From: Prevotella sp.
GTDB lineage: Bacteria; Bacteroidota; Bacteroidia; Bacteroidales; Bacteroidaceae
Direction of reading: 5' to 3'
DNA: 64,000 nucleotides
NCBI GenBank assembly: GCA_021204905.1
Contig: JAJPYN010000007.1
Coordinates: 108,121-172,120 of the forward strand
Shown here: piece by piece, positions 18,864-27,942 of the stretch
Layout of the letters: every line of letters begins with the position of its first letter
How positions within the stretch are numbered: position 1 is the first letter of the stretch
The notes under the pieces: model-generated
Databases searched by the model: none
Told to the model about the DNA's origin: nothing
Seen by the model: only the letters and a program-made list of their open reading frames with translations
Made by a program: the position numbers and the translations under genes

Positions 18864-20026
18864 CGGACTTCAATGAGCGGCTGGGCGGGCTTCGCGCATA
18901 CCACGAGGCGCTTCTTTCGCGTCCCAACGTGAAGCTTCCGCACGGCAACAACATCTACGACCGCTATGCCAACCCGGTCCTCACGGCGGAGCACACTCCA
19001 ATCGAATGGCGCTATGATCTGTGCGAGAAGGCCAATCCCTACTTAATGCAGCGGATTATGATGAACGCCGTTCTCAATGCGGGGGCAATCAAATGGCACG
19101 GAAAATACCTGCTTGTCGTGCGTGTCGAGGGGGCTGACCGCAAGAGTTTCTTCGCTGTGGCGGAGTCGCTGAACGGCATCGACAATTTCCGCTTTTGGGA
19201 GGAACCGATCACGATGCCGGAAGACACGATCCCGGCAACAAATATCTATGATATGCGTCTCACCGCTCACGAAGACGGATGGATCTACGGGCTGTTCTGC
19301 GCGGAACGCCGCGATGACAATCAGCCGAATGATTTATCTGCAGCTACGGCAACATGCGCCATAGCAAGGACTAAGGACTTTGTAACGTGGCGGCGTTTGC
19401 CCGATTTGAAATCAAAATCCCACCAGCGCAATGTTGTCCTTCATCCCGAATTTGTCAACGGCAAGTACGCCCTTTACACCCGTCCGCAAGACGGCTTCAT
19501 CGATGCGGGAAGCGGCGGCGGCATCGGCTGGGCGCTGATAGACGACATCACGCACGCGGAGGTGAAAGAGGAGCGTATCATCAATGCCCGCCACTACCAC
19601 ACTATAATGGAGGTGAAGAATGGTGAGGGCCCGCACCCCGTCAAGACTCCGCAGGGCTGGCTCCATCTTGCACACGGCGTGCGGGGTTGCGCCTCGGGCC
19701 TGCGCTATGTATTATATATGTATATGACCGCTTTGGACGACCCGACACGCGTCATCGCGCAGCCCGGCGGATATTTCCTCGTACCACAAGGCGAAGAATA
19801 CATCGGCGACGTGATGAATGTGGTGTTCTCCAACGGATGGATTATCGACGACGACGGCACGGTGTTCATCTACTACGCCTCGTCCGACACGCGGCTCCAC
19901 GTGGTAACATCCACCATTGAGCGGCTTGTCGATTATTGTCTTAATACTCCTCCCGACGGCTACACCACAGGAGCCTCAGTAGAGACAATAAAAGAATTAA
20001 TACGCAAGAACAGACAACTCAAATAA
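18860..20026 (+). CDS. GH130 4-O-beta-D-mannosyl-D-glucose phosphorylase
   Basis: A cytosolic phosphorylase splitting beta-1,4-mannosyl-glucose with phosphate into mannose 1-phosphate and glucose. There is no signal peptide. The five-bladed propeller is complete at 388 aa. The general acid Asp131 in NIYDMRLT falls at the same residue number as that reported for the B. fragilis enzyme. Phosphate/sugar-binding stretches RVEGADRKSFF, SKSHQRNVVLHPEF and ARHYHTIMEVKNGEGPHPVKT are present. Subfamily GH130_1 is indicated by these and by the adjoining mannobiose 2-epimerase, whose product is its substrate. It overlaps GH26 by 4 bp and is followed by the symporter after 31 bp. Confidence 0.93.
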   Translation: MTDFNERLGGLRAYHEALLSRPNVKLPHGNNIYDRYANPVLTAEHTPIEWRYDLCEKANPYLMQRIMMNAVLNAGAIKWHGKYLLVVRVEGADRKSFFAVAESLNGIDNFRFWEEPITMPEDTIPATNIYDMRLTAHEDGWIYGLFCAERRDDNQPNDLSAATATCAIARTKDFVTWRRLPDLKSKSHQRNVVLHPEFVNGKYALYTRPQDGFIDAGSGGGIGWALIDDITHAEVKEERIINARHYHTIMEVKNGEGPHPVKTPQGWLHLAHGVRGCASGLRYVLYMYMTALDDPTRVIAQPGGYFLVPQGEEYIGDVMNVVFSNGWIIDDDGTVFIYYASSDTRLHVVTSTIERLVDYCLNTPPDGYTTGASVETIKELIRKNRQLK

Positions 20027-20057
20027 GAACAAATAACAAAATCGTAAATACTAACCT

Positions 20058-21446
20058 ATGGCAAGTCTGAGAGAGAAAGTGGGCTATGGCTTCGGCGATA
20101 TGTCCTCGTCTATGTTCTGGAAGATATTCAGCTATTATCTTCCTATATTCTATGCCGACGTATTCGGGCTGTCGCTCGGCGCAACGGGTATGCTGATGCT
20201 TGTAACCCGTATCTGGGACACGGTGTCCGACCCGATGATGGGCGCCATCGCCGACCGCACGCACACTCGTTGGGGCAAATACCGTCCGTTCCTGTTGTGG
20301 TTCGCCGCGCCGTTCGCCATAGCGGGCTGCCTGCTCTTCACCACGCCCCATTTCGGCGAGACGGGCAAACTGGTGTGGGCGTATGCCACATACATCCTGA
20401 TGATGACCGTATATACCGGTATCAATGTGCCGTACGGCTCTATGCTCGGCGTGATGACAGACAACTCCGACGAAAAGACTATCTTCTCCTCTTTCCGCAT
20501 GTTCTTTGCCTACGCAGGTTCATTTATCGCATTATTCTCTTGGGAGCCGCTCGTAAAGGCGCTCAAAGGCACGGGTGCCGACGAGATACTGGGTGCACAA
20601 GTAGGCTGGCAGAACGCGATGTATGTCATTGCCGGAGCGTGCCTGCTGATGTTCCTCGTATGCTTCCTGATGACGCGCGAGCATATCAAACCGACACCCT
20701 CCGCCTCAATATGGAAAGACGTCGGGTCGCTCGTGAGGAACAAACCGTGGTGGCTGTTGACGTGTGTCGCTCTTTGCACGAATCTCTTCAACACGTTGCG
20801 CGGTTCTACGGCGGCGTTCTATTTCAAATATCTCATCGGCGAGCAGGCGGGTGTTGACCTCGGTTTTGTCTCGTTCATCTTCTTCGCGGGCGTGTTCCTC
20901 GCCGTGGGAGAGGTATGCAACATGATAGGCGTGGCGTTGGCTGTGCCCGTGTCGAATATTGCAGGCGGTAAGAAACCCGCGTTCATCCTCTCGAGTATAG
21001 CGTTAATTATATTCAGCGTCGCATTCTTCTATCTGCCTACGGCTACTAATGCGGGCTACATCTGGATCCTCGTCCTGCAAATCCTCACCTCTCTCTTCAC
21101 GGGCATTGTCTCGCCGCTGGTGTGGAGTATGTACGCCGACGTGGCGGATTACAGTCAGGCGGTCAACGGCTCCGCTTCGACGGGACTTGTCTTCTCGTCC
21201 GGCTCGATGGCGCAGAAGTTTGGCGGCGCAATAGCCGGCTCGGCGGTGATGTGGATTCTCGGCGGCTTCGGACTGGTGTCCAACGCGCCGGAACAGACGG
21301 CAAGCGCGATACTTGGTATGAAGCTTACAATGAGTTATTTCCCTGCTACGGTGGCGGCAATAATGCTTGTCTTGTTGCTGTTCTATCCGCTTAGCAAGCG
21401 TGCGATGGTTCAAATAGCGAACAAACTTAATACCATGCGCAAGTAA
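20058..21446 (+). CDS. GPH/MelB-type sugar:cation symporter (mannobiose uptake)
   Basis: A 462-aa inner-membrane transporter of the glycoside-pentoside-hexuronide family within MFS, with about 12 hydrophobic segments. The signature helix-2 region TRIWDTVSDPMMGAIADRT contains the cation-binding acidic residues of MelB-like carriers, followed by RWGKYRPFLLW. A second conserved stretch is WSMYADVADYSQAVNG. Its place between GH130 and the epimerase implies import of beta-mannobiose or mannosyl-glucose from the periplasm. The stop codon overlaps the epimerase start (TAATG). Confidence 0.9.
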   Translation: MASLREKVGYGFGDMSSSMFWKIFSYYLPIFYADVFGLSLGATGMLMLVTRIWDTVSDPMMGAIADRTHTRWGKYRPFLLWFAAPFAIAGCLLFTTPHFGETGKLVWAYATYILMMTVYTGINVPYGSMLGVMTDNSDEKTIFSSFRMFFAYAGSFIALFSWEPLVKALKGTGADEILGAQVGWQNAMYVIAGACLLMFLVCFLMTREHIKPTPSASIWKDVGSLVRNKPWWLLTCVALCTNLFNTLRGSTAAFYFKYLIGEQAGVDLGFVSFIFFAGVFLAVGEVCNMIGVALAVPVSNIAGGKKPAFILSSIALIIFSVAFFYLPTATNAGYIWILVLQILTSLFTGIVSPLVWSMYADVADYSQAVNGSASTGLVFSSGSMAQKFGGAIAGSAVMWILGGFGLVSNAPEQTASAILGMKLTMSYFPATVAAIMLVLLLFYPLSKRAMVQIANKLNTMRK

Positions 21447-22669
21447 TGACGGATAAGCAGTTATTATCACGCCAGATGCGGGATGTCGTGGAGAATAACA
21501 TCCTGCGTTTCTGGTTAGACAACATGCAGGATCGTGAGAACGGCGGGTTCTACGGTCAGATGCGCGGCGACGGCACGTTGGTGAAGGACGCGGTGAAAGG
21601 CGGCATCCTCAACGCCCGCATCCTGTGGACATTCTCCGCCGCTTATCGTGTATTGGGGAAAGAGGAGTATCTCACCGCCGCCACACGGGCGAAAGACTAT
21701 ATCCTCACCTATTTCTACGACGCGCAATATGGCGGCATCTATTGGTCGGTAGACTGCACGGGCAAGCCCGTCGACACAAAGAAACAGTTCTATGCGCTCG
21801 GATTCGCACTCTACGGACTGACGGAATACGTGCGTGCCACAGGCGACAGCGATGTCCTCGCGAAGGCGATAGAGATGTTCGACACGATAGAGGAGCACGC
21901 GCTCGACCGCAGATTCGGCGGATACATCGAGGCGCAGACACGCACGTGGCAGGAGATGGCTGATGTGCGCTTGTCGGAGTTGGACGCCAACTATCCCAAG
22001 TCGCAGAACACCCATCTGCATATCATAGAGCCTTACGCCAACCTCTACCGCTGCCTGAAAGAACAAAAGGTGACGGGCGATGTCGTCTGCCGCGTGGAGA
22101 AAGCGCTGAGAAACATCATCGACATATTCTGCGACAAAATACTCAACCCCGCCACTCACCACCTCGACCTTTTCTTCGAGATGGACTGGACACGCGGCGC
22201 AGGATGGCTCGAGAGCTACGGACACGACATAGAGTGCTCGTGGCTGATGCACGAGGCGGCGCTCATCCTCGCAGACAAAACGGTGTTGGCAAAGGTGGAG
22301 CCGATAGTGCGCCTCGTGGCAAAGGCTTCGGAGAAGGGACTCAATGCCGACGGCTCGATGACACACGAGGCCAACCTCGATACGGGACACGTCGACGACG
22401 ACCGGCATTGGTGGGTGCAGGCGGAGGCGGTAGTGGGATTTTACAACCTATATCAGCACTTCGGAGATGAGCGTGCGCTGACTATTTCAATGAATGTGTG
22501 GCAATACATCAAAGAAAACCTCATCGACTATGAGCACGGCGAGTGGTATTGGAGCCGCGACAAGAACGGCGTGCTCAACACCCGCGACGACCATGCCGGA
22601 TTCTGGAAGTGCCCCTACCACAACAGCCGGATGTGCCTCGAACTGATAGAGCGCATCGGCGAACAATAA
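21446..22669 (+). CDS. Mannobiose (cellobiose) 2-epimerase, AGE family
   Basis: A cytosolic 407-aa (alpha/alpha)6-barrel enzyme that converts mannobiose to mannosyl-glucose (and can turn cellobiose to Glc-Man), giving the GH130 substrate. AGE-family features are NGGFYGQM near the N-terminus, NTHLHIIEPYANLY (about 192), DDDRHWWVQAEAVVGF (about 312) and GFWKCPYHNSRMCLEL near the end. These supply the His residues used for proton transfer. Translationally coupled to the symporter by a 1-bp overlap. No signal peptide. Confidence 0.92.
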   Translation: MTDKQLLSRQMRDVVENNILRFWLDNMQDRENGGFYGQMRGDGTLVKDAVKGGILNARILWTFSAAYRVLGKEEYLTAATRAKDYILTYFYDAQYGGIYWSVDCTGKPVDTKKQFYALGFALYGLTEYVRATGDSDVLAKAIEMFDTIEEHALDRRFGGYIEAQTRTWQEMADVRLSELDANYPKSQNTHLHIIEPYANLYRCLKEQKVTGDVVCRVEKALRNIIDIFCDKILNPATHHLDLFFEMDWTRGAGWLESYGHDIECSWLMHEAALILADKTVLAKVEPIVRLVAKASEKGLNADGSMTHEANLDTGHVDDDRHWWVQAEAVVGFYNLYQHFGDERALTISMNVWQYIKENLIDYEHGEWYWSRDKNGVLNTRDDHAGFWKCPYHNSRMCLELIERIGEQ

Positions 22670-22706
22670 ACTTAACATCATTTACCCGACAAGACTCTCT
22701 CCCGAT

Positions 22707-24941
22707 ATGAAACATTTCTTTATACTCGTCCTCCTCACGCTGGGGACAACTTATGCCGAAGCGGAAAACGTCAGCATCTCCACTCCCGGCAATACACTCG
22801 TGCTGAACATCACTAAGGGCGAGGAGCCGACGTTCGTCTACTACGGCGCACGTCTCTCCACCGACGAGCTTGCCGCGCTGCCCTCTCCGACCAATGCCAA
22901 TTGGAGCCATTTGGAGATTTATCCCGCCTACGGCGCCACACACACGATGAGCGAAGTAGCCTTTGCCATGCGCCATGCCGACGGGAACCTCTCCACACAG
23001 CTCCTGTGCGAGGACTACGGCATAACGACAGTATCGGACAAAGCGCCGAACGGCAAAGCCCGCAGCGGCAAACTGCTCACCATCACACTGCGCGATGAGC
23101 TCTATCCCAATACGATGCATCTCTACTATCTCGCTTACGACGATGTAGACATGATAGAGTGCTGGACGGACATAACAAACAACGAGCGGAAGAGGGTTAC
23201 TCTCACGCAGTTCTATTCCTCTTGTATGCCCGTCCGCCGCGGCAATGTGTGGCTCTCACATCTGCACGGCTCTTGGGCAAGCGAAGCACAGCTCATAGAG
23301 GAGCCGCTCACGTCAGGACTGCTCACGATAAAGAACAAGGACGGACTGCGCAACGCCACCACCGACCGCAACGAAGTGATGTTCTCCCTCGACGGCAAGG
23401 CACAGGAGAATACGGGCGACATCATCGGCGCGGCGCTCCTCTATTCGGGCAATTACAGCGTGAAGATTGACACCGACGATACGGAGTTCCACTACTATTT
23501 CGCCGGTATCAACCCCGACAACTCCGAATATCATCTCTCTCCGGGCGAGACCTTTGCCACCCCGCACGTGGCATACACATTCTCCAATGCCGGGCTCTCC
23601 GGCGCATCACGCAATTTCCACGACTGGGCACGAGGCTACCAGCTCCGCCATGCCGACCAAGAGCGGATGATACTGCTCAACTCGTGGGAGGGCGTCTATT
23701 TCGACATCAACCAAGAGGGGATGGACAGAATGATGGCGGACATAGCATCGATGGGCGGCGAACTGTTCGTGATGGACGATGGCTGGTTCGGCGATAAATA
23801 TCAGCGCAACACCGACAACTCCTCGCTCGGCGACTGGGTAGTCGATACCCGCAAACTGCCTGACGGCATAGAGGGACTGTTGCGCGTCGCACGAAAGAAC
23901 GGTGTGAAATTCGGTATCTGGATAGAGCCGGAGATGACCAACACCACGGCGGAGCTATACGAGCAACACCCCGACTGGGTGCTCAAAGCGCCGGGACGAG
24001 AGCCGGTAACGGGCAGAGGAGGGACGCAGCTCGTCCTCGACCTCGCCAACCCGAAAGTGCAGGACTTCGTCTTCTCCGTCGTTGACAACCTCTTGACGAA
24101 ATATCCTGACATAGCCTACATCAAATGGGATGCCAACGCGCCCGTGATGAACCACGGCAGTCAGTATCTCCCCGCCGACGACCAAAGTCATCTTTATATC
24201 GCATATCATGAGGGACTGATTAATGTATGTAAACGAATAAGAGATAAATACCCCGACATCATCATACAGGACTGCGCGTCGGGCGGCGGACGGGCAAACT
24301 ACGGACTGTTGCCTTACTTCGACGAGTTCTGGGTGTCTGACAATACCGACGCCCTCCAACGTATCTACATGCAGTGGGGCACGTCGTATTTCTTCCCTGC
24401 AATAGCTATGGCGCAGCACATCTCAGCCGTGCCCAACCATGCCGTGTTCCGCACCACATCGATGAAGTTCCGCTGCGACGTGGCAATGTCCGGCAGACTC
24501 GGGATGGAAATCCAGCCAGCGAATATGTCCGACGAGGAGAAAGATTTCTGTCGAGGCGTGATAAGCGGATACAAAGAGGTGCGTAAAGTCATACAGTTCG
24601 GCGACCTCTACCGGCTCCACTCGCCTTACGACGGAGACAACCTCGCGTCGCTCATGTACGTCAGCAAGGACAAGAGCGAGGCGGTATTCTTCTGGTATAA
24701 ACTCGAAACGATGAAAGACGAACACTTCCCGAGAGTGAAGATGGCAGGGCTCGACCCCGACAAGAAATACACCGTCAGCGAGATGAACCGCATAGACAAC
24801 AACTCTCTCGAATGTGAGGGGCACACCTACACCGGCGCATATCTCATGGCAAACGGACTGGAAATGCCGTACAGCCACGACGTAGACTACGCCAAGCTCA
24901 ACGACTGGTCCAGCCGCGTCATTCATCTCACTGCGGAATAA
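22707..24941 (+). CDS. GH36 alpha-galactosidase, periplasmic
   Basis: Removes alpha-1,6-galactose branches from galactomannan oligosaccharides. The signal peptide (MKHFFILVLLTLGTTYAEAE) lacks a lipobox, so the periplasm is likely. Order of parts: N-terminal beta-sandwich (to about 300), then the barrel with FVMDDGWFG, IWIEPEMTN, nucleophile Asp475 in AYIKWDANAP, CASGGGRANYG and the acid/base motif VSDNTDALQR (around 545). Length 744 aa matches bacterial GH36. It starts 37 bp after the epimerase and is the last gene of the mannan locus. Only a weak hairpin lies in the 61-bp gap to the convergent addB gene. Confidence 0.93.
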   Translation: MKHFFILVLLTLGTTYAEAENVSISTPGNTLVLNITKGEEPTFVYYGARLSTDELAALPSPTNANWSHLEIYPAYGATHTMSEVAFAMRHADGNLSTQLLCEDYGITTVSDKAPNGKARSGKLLTITLRDELYPNTMHLYYLAYDDVDMIECWTDITNNERKRVTLTQFYSSCMPVRRGNVWLSHLHGSWASEAQLIEEPLTSGLLTIKNKDGLRNATTDRNEVMFSLDGKAQENTGDIIGAALLYSGNYSVKIDTDDTEFHYYFAGINPDNSEYHLSPGETFATPHVAYTFSNAGLSGASRNFHDWARGYQLRHADQERMILLNSWEGVYFDINQEGMDRMMADIASMGGELFVMDDGWFGDKYQRNTDNSSLGDWVVDTRKLPDGIEGLLRVARKNGVKFGIWIEPEMTNTTAELYEQHPDWVLKAPGREPVTGRGGTQLVLDLANPKVQDFVFSVVDNLLTKYPDIAYIKWDANAPVMNHGSQYLPADDQSHLYIAYHEGLINVCKRIRDKYPDIIIQDCASGGGRANYGLLPYFDEFWVSDNTDALQRIYMQWGTSYFFPAIAMAQHISAVPNHAVFRTTSMKFRCDVAMSGRLGMEIQPANMSDEEKDFCRGVISGYKEVRKVIQFGDLYRLHSPYDGDNLASLMYVSKDKSEAVFFWYKLETMKDEHFPRVKMAGLDPDKKYTVSEMNRIDNNSLECEGHTYTGAYLMANGLEMPYSHDVDYAKLNDWSSRVIHLTAE

Positions 24942-25002
24942 AAATTATTTTAAATCAAAGCCGGCATCAGCTTTAATTAAACCACCTTACTTCGCACTAC
25001 TT

Positions 25003-27942
25003 TCAACTGTACCCTTTGCAAAGGGCGCGGAAGGGGCAGTTGTTGCAGAATTTGTCGATGGAGGTGGGGGCGAAGGGCGCGGAAGGGTCGAAAATTTCGG
25101 CGACGACCTGCTCGAGCTGTTGGCTGAACGCGGGTTCGCAGTCGGCGATGTCGTCGATTGGCTGCGCGTCGTTTTTGCCGCCGAATTTCAGGACAGGGTC
25201 GTCGACGCTCGCCTTTTTCTGAATGAAAAGCAGGGCGGGGCGGACGGGCAGCGCGCGCGGGTTGAGCGGTTCGTAGCTGATGCTGCGGTGCTCAAACGGC
25301 TTGTCGGAGCGGCGCACGAGCGTGGCGTAGAGCATGGCTTGGAGATAATAATCGGAATGCTTTTTCTCGATGTTCGCGCTGTTGAAAACCTCGTCGACGC
25401 TGCCGAGCGTTTCCTGCATCCCGCCGCCTGTTTTATAGTCGACCACGCGGAGCACCTCGCCGCCGCCGATGTCGATTCTGTCGAGCCTGTCGATGATGCC
25501 GCCAATCTCAATTTGCCTGCGCTTGCCGTTCACGATGATGTCGAACGTGCCGTAAACAGGGCGCTCGAGACCCTCGATATGCAGCGGCGCAAGGTCGCGG
25601 TCGGCGCGCAGGACGGTCGTGATGTAATGGGCGATCACCTCGCGGTTGATGAGCTGCAAACCGTCGTAACGCGCGCTGCGGCCGTTGAACAGCTCGCGGG
25701 CGATGACGTTGTCGATGGCGCGGCGGATTCTCGCGTGCCCTTTCTCGTCGAGCACGGCATCGATGGCTTCCGGCGCGAGCAGTCTGTTGCTGTCGATGAT
25801 GCTGCCGTAAAGGTCTTCGGCCACGGCGTGAAGAATGGTGCCGAACATGCGGTTGTCGGCGATATCTTCGCTATCGGGCTCGCGGATGCCGGCGATTTTT
25901 TCGAAGTAAAACCTCATCGGGCAGCGCATGTACGTGTTGATTGCCGATGGCGACAGCGACGTGATTTTATTAAGCCCGGCAAGCACCGCACCGCTTTTTT
26001 CGATGCCCGATTTGCGGCCGCGCACAGGCGATTGCTCGGCGCGTAAAGCGAGGTGGGTTAAGTGAAAAACCTTCGGGTCGGTTTCGGCGGTGAGCTGCAA
26101 CATAAACCGGCTCATCTGCCCCGTTTTGCCTTCGTCGGTGGCGCTGTTGTAGGCGATGGTGATGTCGCCGCAGCGTTGCAGCAGACGGTAGAAATAAAAG
26201 GCTTGCACGGCGGTTTTCACCTCGGGCGTGGTCAGGCCGTGCGCGTGGCGGACGACGTAGGGCAGCATCGTCGTACTGTTGACGCCTTTCGGGATGTTGC
26301 CTTCGTTGCACGACAGGATGAGCAGGTGGTCGAAATCGAGGTTGCGCGTCTCGAGCACACCCGTGATTTGCAGTGGCGAGACGGGTTCGCCGCGCAGGGG
26401 CATGGTCGCGCTCCCGGCAATCTGCTCGATGAGGCGCAGCAGCGTTACCGGCGACAAAGGCATCTCGCTGCAAACATCGGCCATGCGCGCGACGATGCCG
26501 TGCATGCGGAAGATCGACTCTTGCGTGAGTTGCTCGTCGTAAGAAATATCATTCGCCGCACTTTCAGCTTCGTCCTCGAGCCTGTTTTTCTCCGTGGCGA
26601 TGCCTGTCCGCCGCAGTATTTCGAGCAAGCGCGAAAGGAGGTCCGCACCGGCATTATCTTCGTCGACAGGCTTGAAAATCAGCGTCAGAATTTCGTCAAC
26701 GCAAAGGTCGTCAGCGGCGAAGGTGAACGAATGGCAATCGAGCAAATCCTTAATTATATCCGGCAGTTCGGGGATGAGCAGCGCGAGCAAAGGGTGGGTG
26801 AGCAGCGCGCGGACGTTCGAGGCGAGGAACGACCGTTCGGCGGCGTTGTAACCGAAGGCGTGCAGGCGCAGGAAATTCGCGGCGAGCGACCGTGCCGGCG
26901 TCTCCGAGAGCGGCAGACCGATGGTGATGTTCGTTTTGCCGGAGACCCCTTGCGGCAGGTAGCGCGCCACGCTGCCGAGCAACCGTTCGTCGGCGAGCAC
27001 AATGGCGGTGTTGCCGTCGCCGCGCCCGTTTTCGCCGAGCCATCTCGCGGCATAACGCGCCTGAACATCCTCCGTTGCGGCGGAGACGAAACAGACATTT
27101 TTCGCCTTCGAGAAATTATCGTAAACCCCACTGTCAATTGGCAGTTCGTTAGGATATTTCTTAAGCCAAAGCCGAACGAAGCGCCCGGCCTCCTGCGTGC
27201 TCGCGGCGGTGTAATAGCTGTCGAAATCCCAATAAAAGCGCGCGCGACCCTTCTTTTGCAACGTATCAAACAGTTGTTGCTCGGCCTCCCACAGCATGTT
27301 GAACCCGACGAAAACATAGTTGTCGCTACTCCAATCGATGGCCTCTGCGCGGGCCGCCACGTCGCGGAATATTGCGCCTTCGTAAGCGAGGTTTTTCGCG
27401 CGCAGCTCGTCGTTGAACGCCGCGTAGATGTCGTAAAGCCTGTTCCACATCTGCGCGAACCGCCGTTTCAACCGCGTGTTATGCTCGTCGGAAAATTCGG
27501 CGAAGAACCTTTTTAACAGTTCGCGCCGCTCGCCGTCGATGTAGTCGATATTGTCGTAAGCGTGGAGGTCGCCCGCGTTGCCGAGCACGAGCCGCGCGTT
27601 GGCTAAATGCTTGTCGATGTCGTCGAAATCGGCCAGCAGAATCTCGCCCCAACCCCAGAAGCGGTCGATGGTCTCGGGCGAGGGGATGAAGCGCTGGTAA
27701 ACGTTGTAAAGGGTGCTCACGGCCTCGATCTTGCCGGCTAACGAGAAGCGGCTCTTGCTGCTGAAAAGTTCCTCGATGGTCAGGTAGCGCGGGCTGAACA
27801 GCGGTTTGCCGGCGATGTCGAGTAGGTATTCGTCGAAATAAAGGCTCGCGCGCTTGTTGGCGAAGACGACGGTGGTGGCGCTCAGGTCGCCGCCGAGCTT
27901 GCGATAGAGGTCGTCCGCCACGTGGTGAAGGAAGGTTTTCAT
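25003..27942 (-). CDS. addB: AddB-like nuclease/helicase subunit with 4Fe-4S cluster
   Basis: Partner of AddA in the double-strand break-resecting helicase-nuclease that feeds RecA and acts at Chi-like sites. The 979-aa protein has a degenerate UvrD-like N-terminal part (TTVVFANKRASLYFDEYL) and a C-terminal PD-(D/E)XK nuclease: GGIIDRLDRI with VVDYKTGGG supplies the active-site Asp and Asp-x-Lys. Four cysteines, one in MRCPMRFYFEK and three in CNNCPFRALC at the very end, make the iron-sulphur staple of AddB enzymes. Its start overlaps the addA stop by 4 bp (ATGA). In this phylum such pairs are often annotated just as 'PD-(D/E)XK nuclease'. Confidence 0.85.
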   Translation of the reverse strand: MKTFLHHVADDLYRKLGGDLSATTVVFANKRASLYFDEYLLDIAGKPLFSPRYLTIEELFSSKSRFSLAGKIEAVSTLYNVYQRFIPSPETIDRFWGWGEILLADFDDIDKHLANARLVLGNAGDLHAYDNIDYIDGERRELLKRFFAEFSDEHNTRLKRRFAQMWNRLYDIYAAFNDELRAKNLAYEGAIFRDVAARAEAIDWSSDNYVFVGFNMLWEAEQQLFDTLQKKGRARFYWDFDSYYTAASTQEAGRFVRLWLKKYPNELPIDSGVYDNFSKAKNVCFVSAATEDVQARYAARWLGENGRGDGNTAIVLADERLLGSVARYLPQGVSGKTNITIGLPLSETPARSLAANFLRLHAFGYNAAERSFLASNVRALLTHPLLALLIPELPDIIKDLLDCHSFTFAADDLCVDEILTLIFKPVDEDNAGADLLSRLLEILRRTGIATEKNRLEDEAESAANDISYDEQLTQESIFRMHGIVARMADVCSEMPLSPVTLLRLIEQIAGSATMPLRGEPVSPLQITGVLETRNLDFDHLLILSCNEGNIPKGVNSTTMLPYVVRHAHGLTTPEVKTAVQAFYFYRLLQRCGDITIAYNSATDEGKTGQMSRFMLQLTAETDPKVFHLTHLALRAEQSPVRGRKSGIEKSGAVLAGLNKITSLSPSAINTYMRCPMRFYFEKIAGIREPDSEDIADNRMFGTILHAVAEDLYGSIIDSNRLLAPEAIDAVLDEKGHARIRRAIDNVIARELFNGRSARYDGLQLINREVIAHYITTVLRADRDLAPLHIEGLERPVYGTFDIIVNGKRRQIEIGGIIDRLDRIDIGGGEVLRVVDYKTGGGMQETLGSVDEVFNSANIEKKHSDYYLQAMLYATLVRRSDKPFEHRSISYEPLNPRALPVRPALLFIQKKASVDDPVLKFGGKNDAQPIDDIADCEPAFSQQLEQVVAEIFDPSAPFAPTSIDKFCNNCPFRALCKGYS

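Noticed and set aside
24957-24974. AAAGC/GCTTT hairpin between GH36 and addB as a bidirectional terminator
   Set aside because: Only five base pairs with an 8-nt loop; could be chance in AT-rich sequence.
26062-27516. 484-codon plus-strand open frame
   Set aside because: Antisense to addB, which has clear nuclease and Fe-S motifs.
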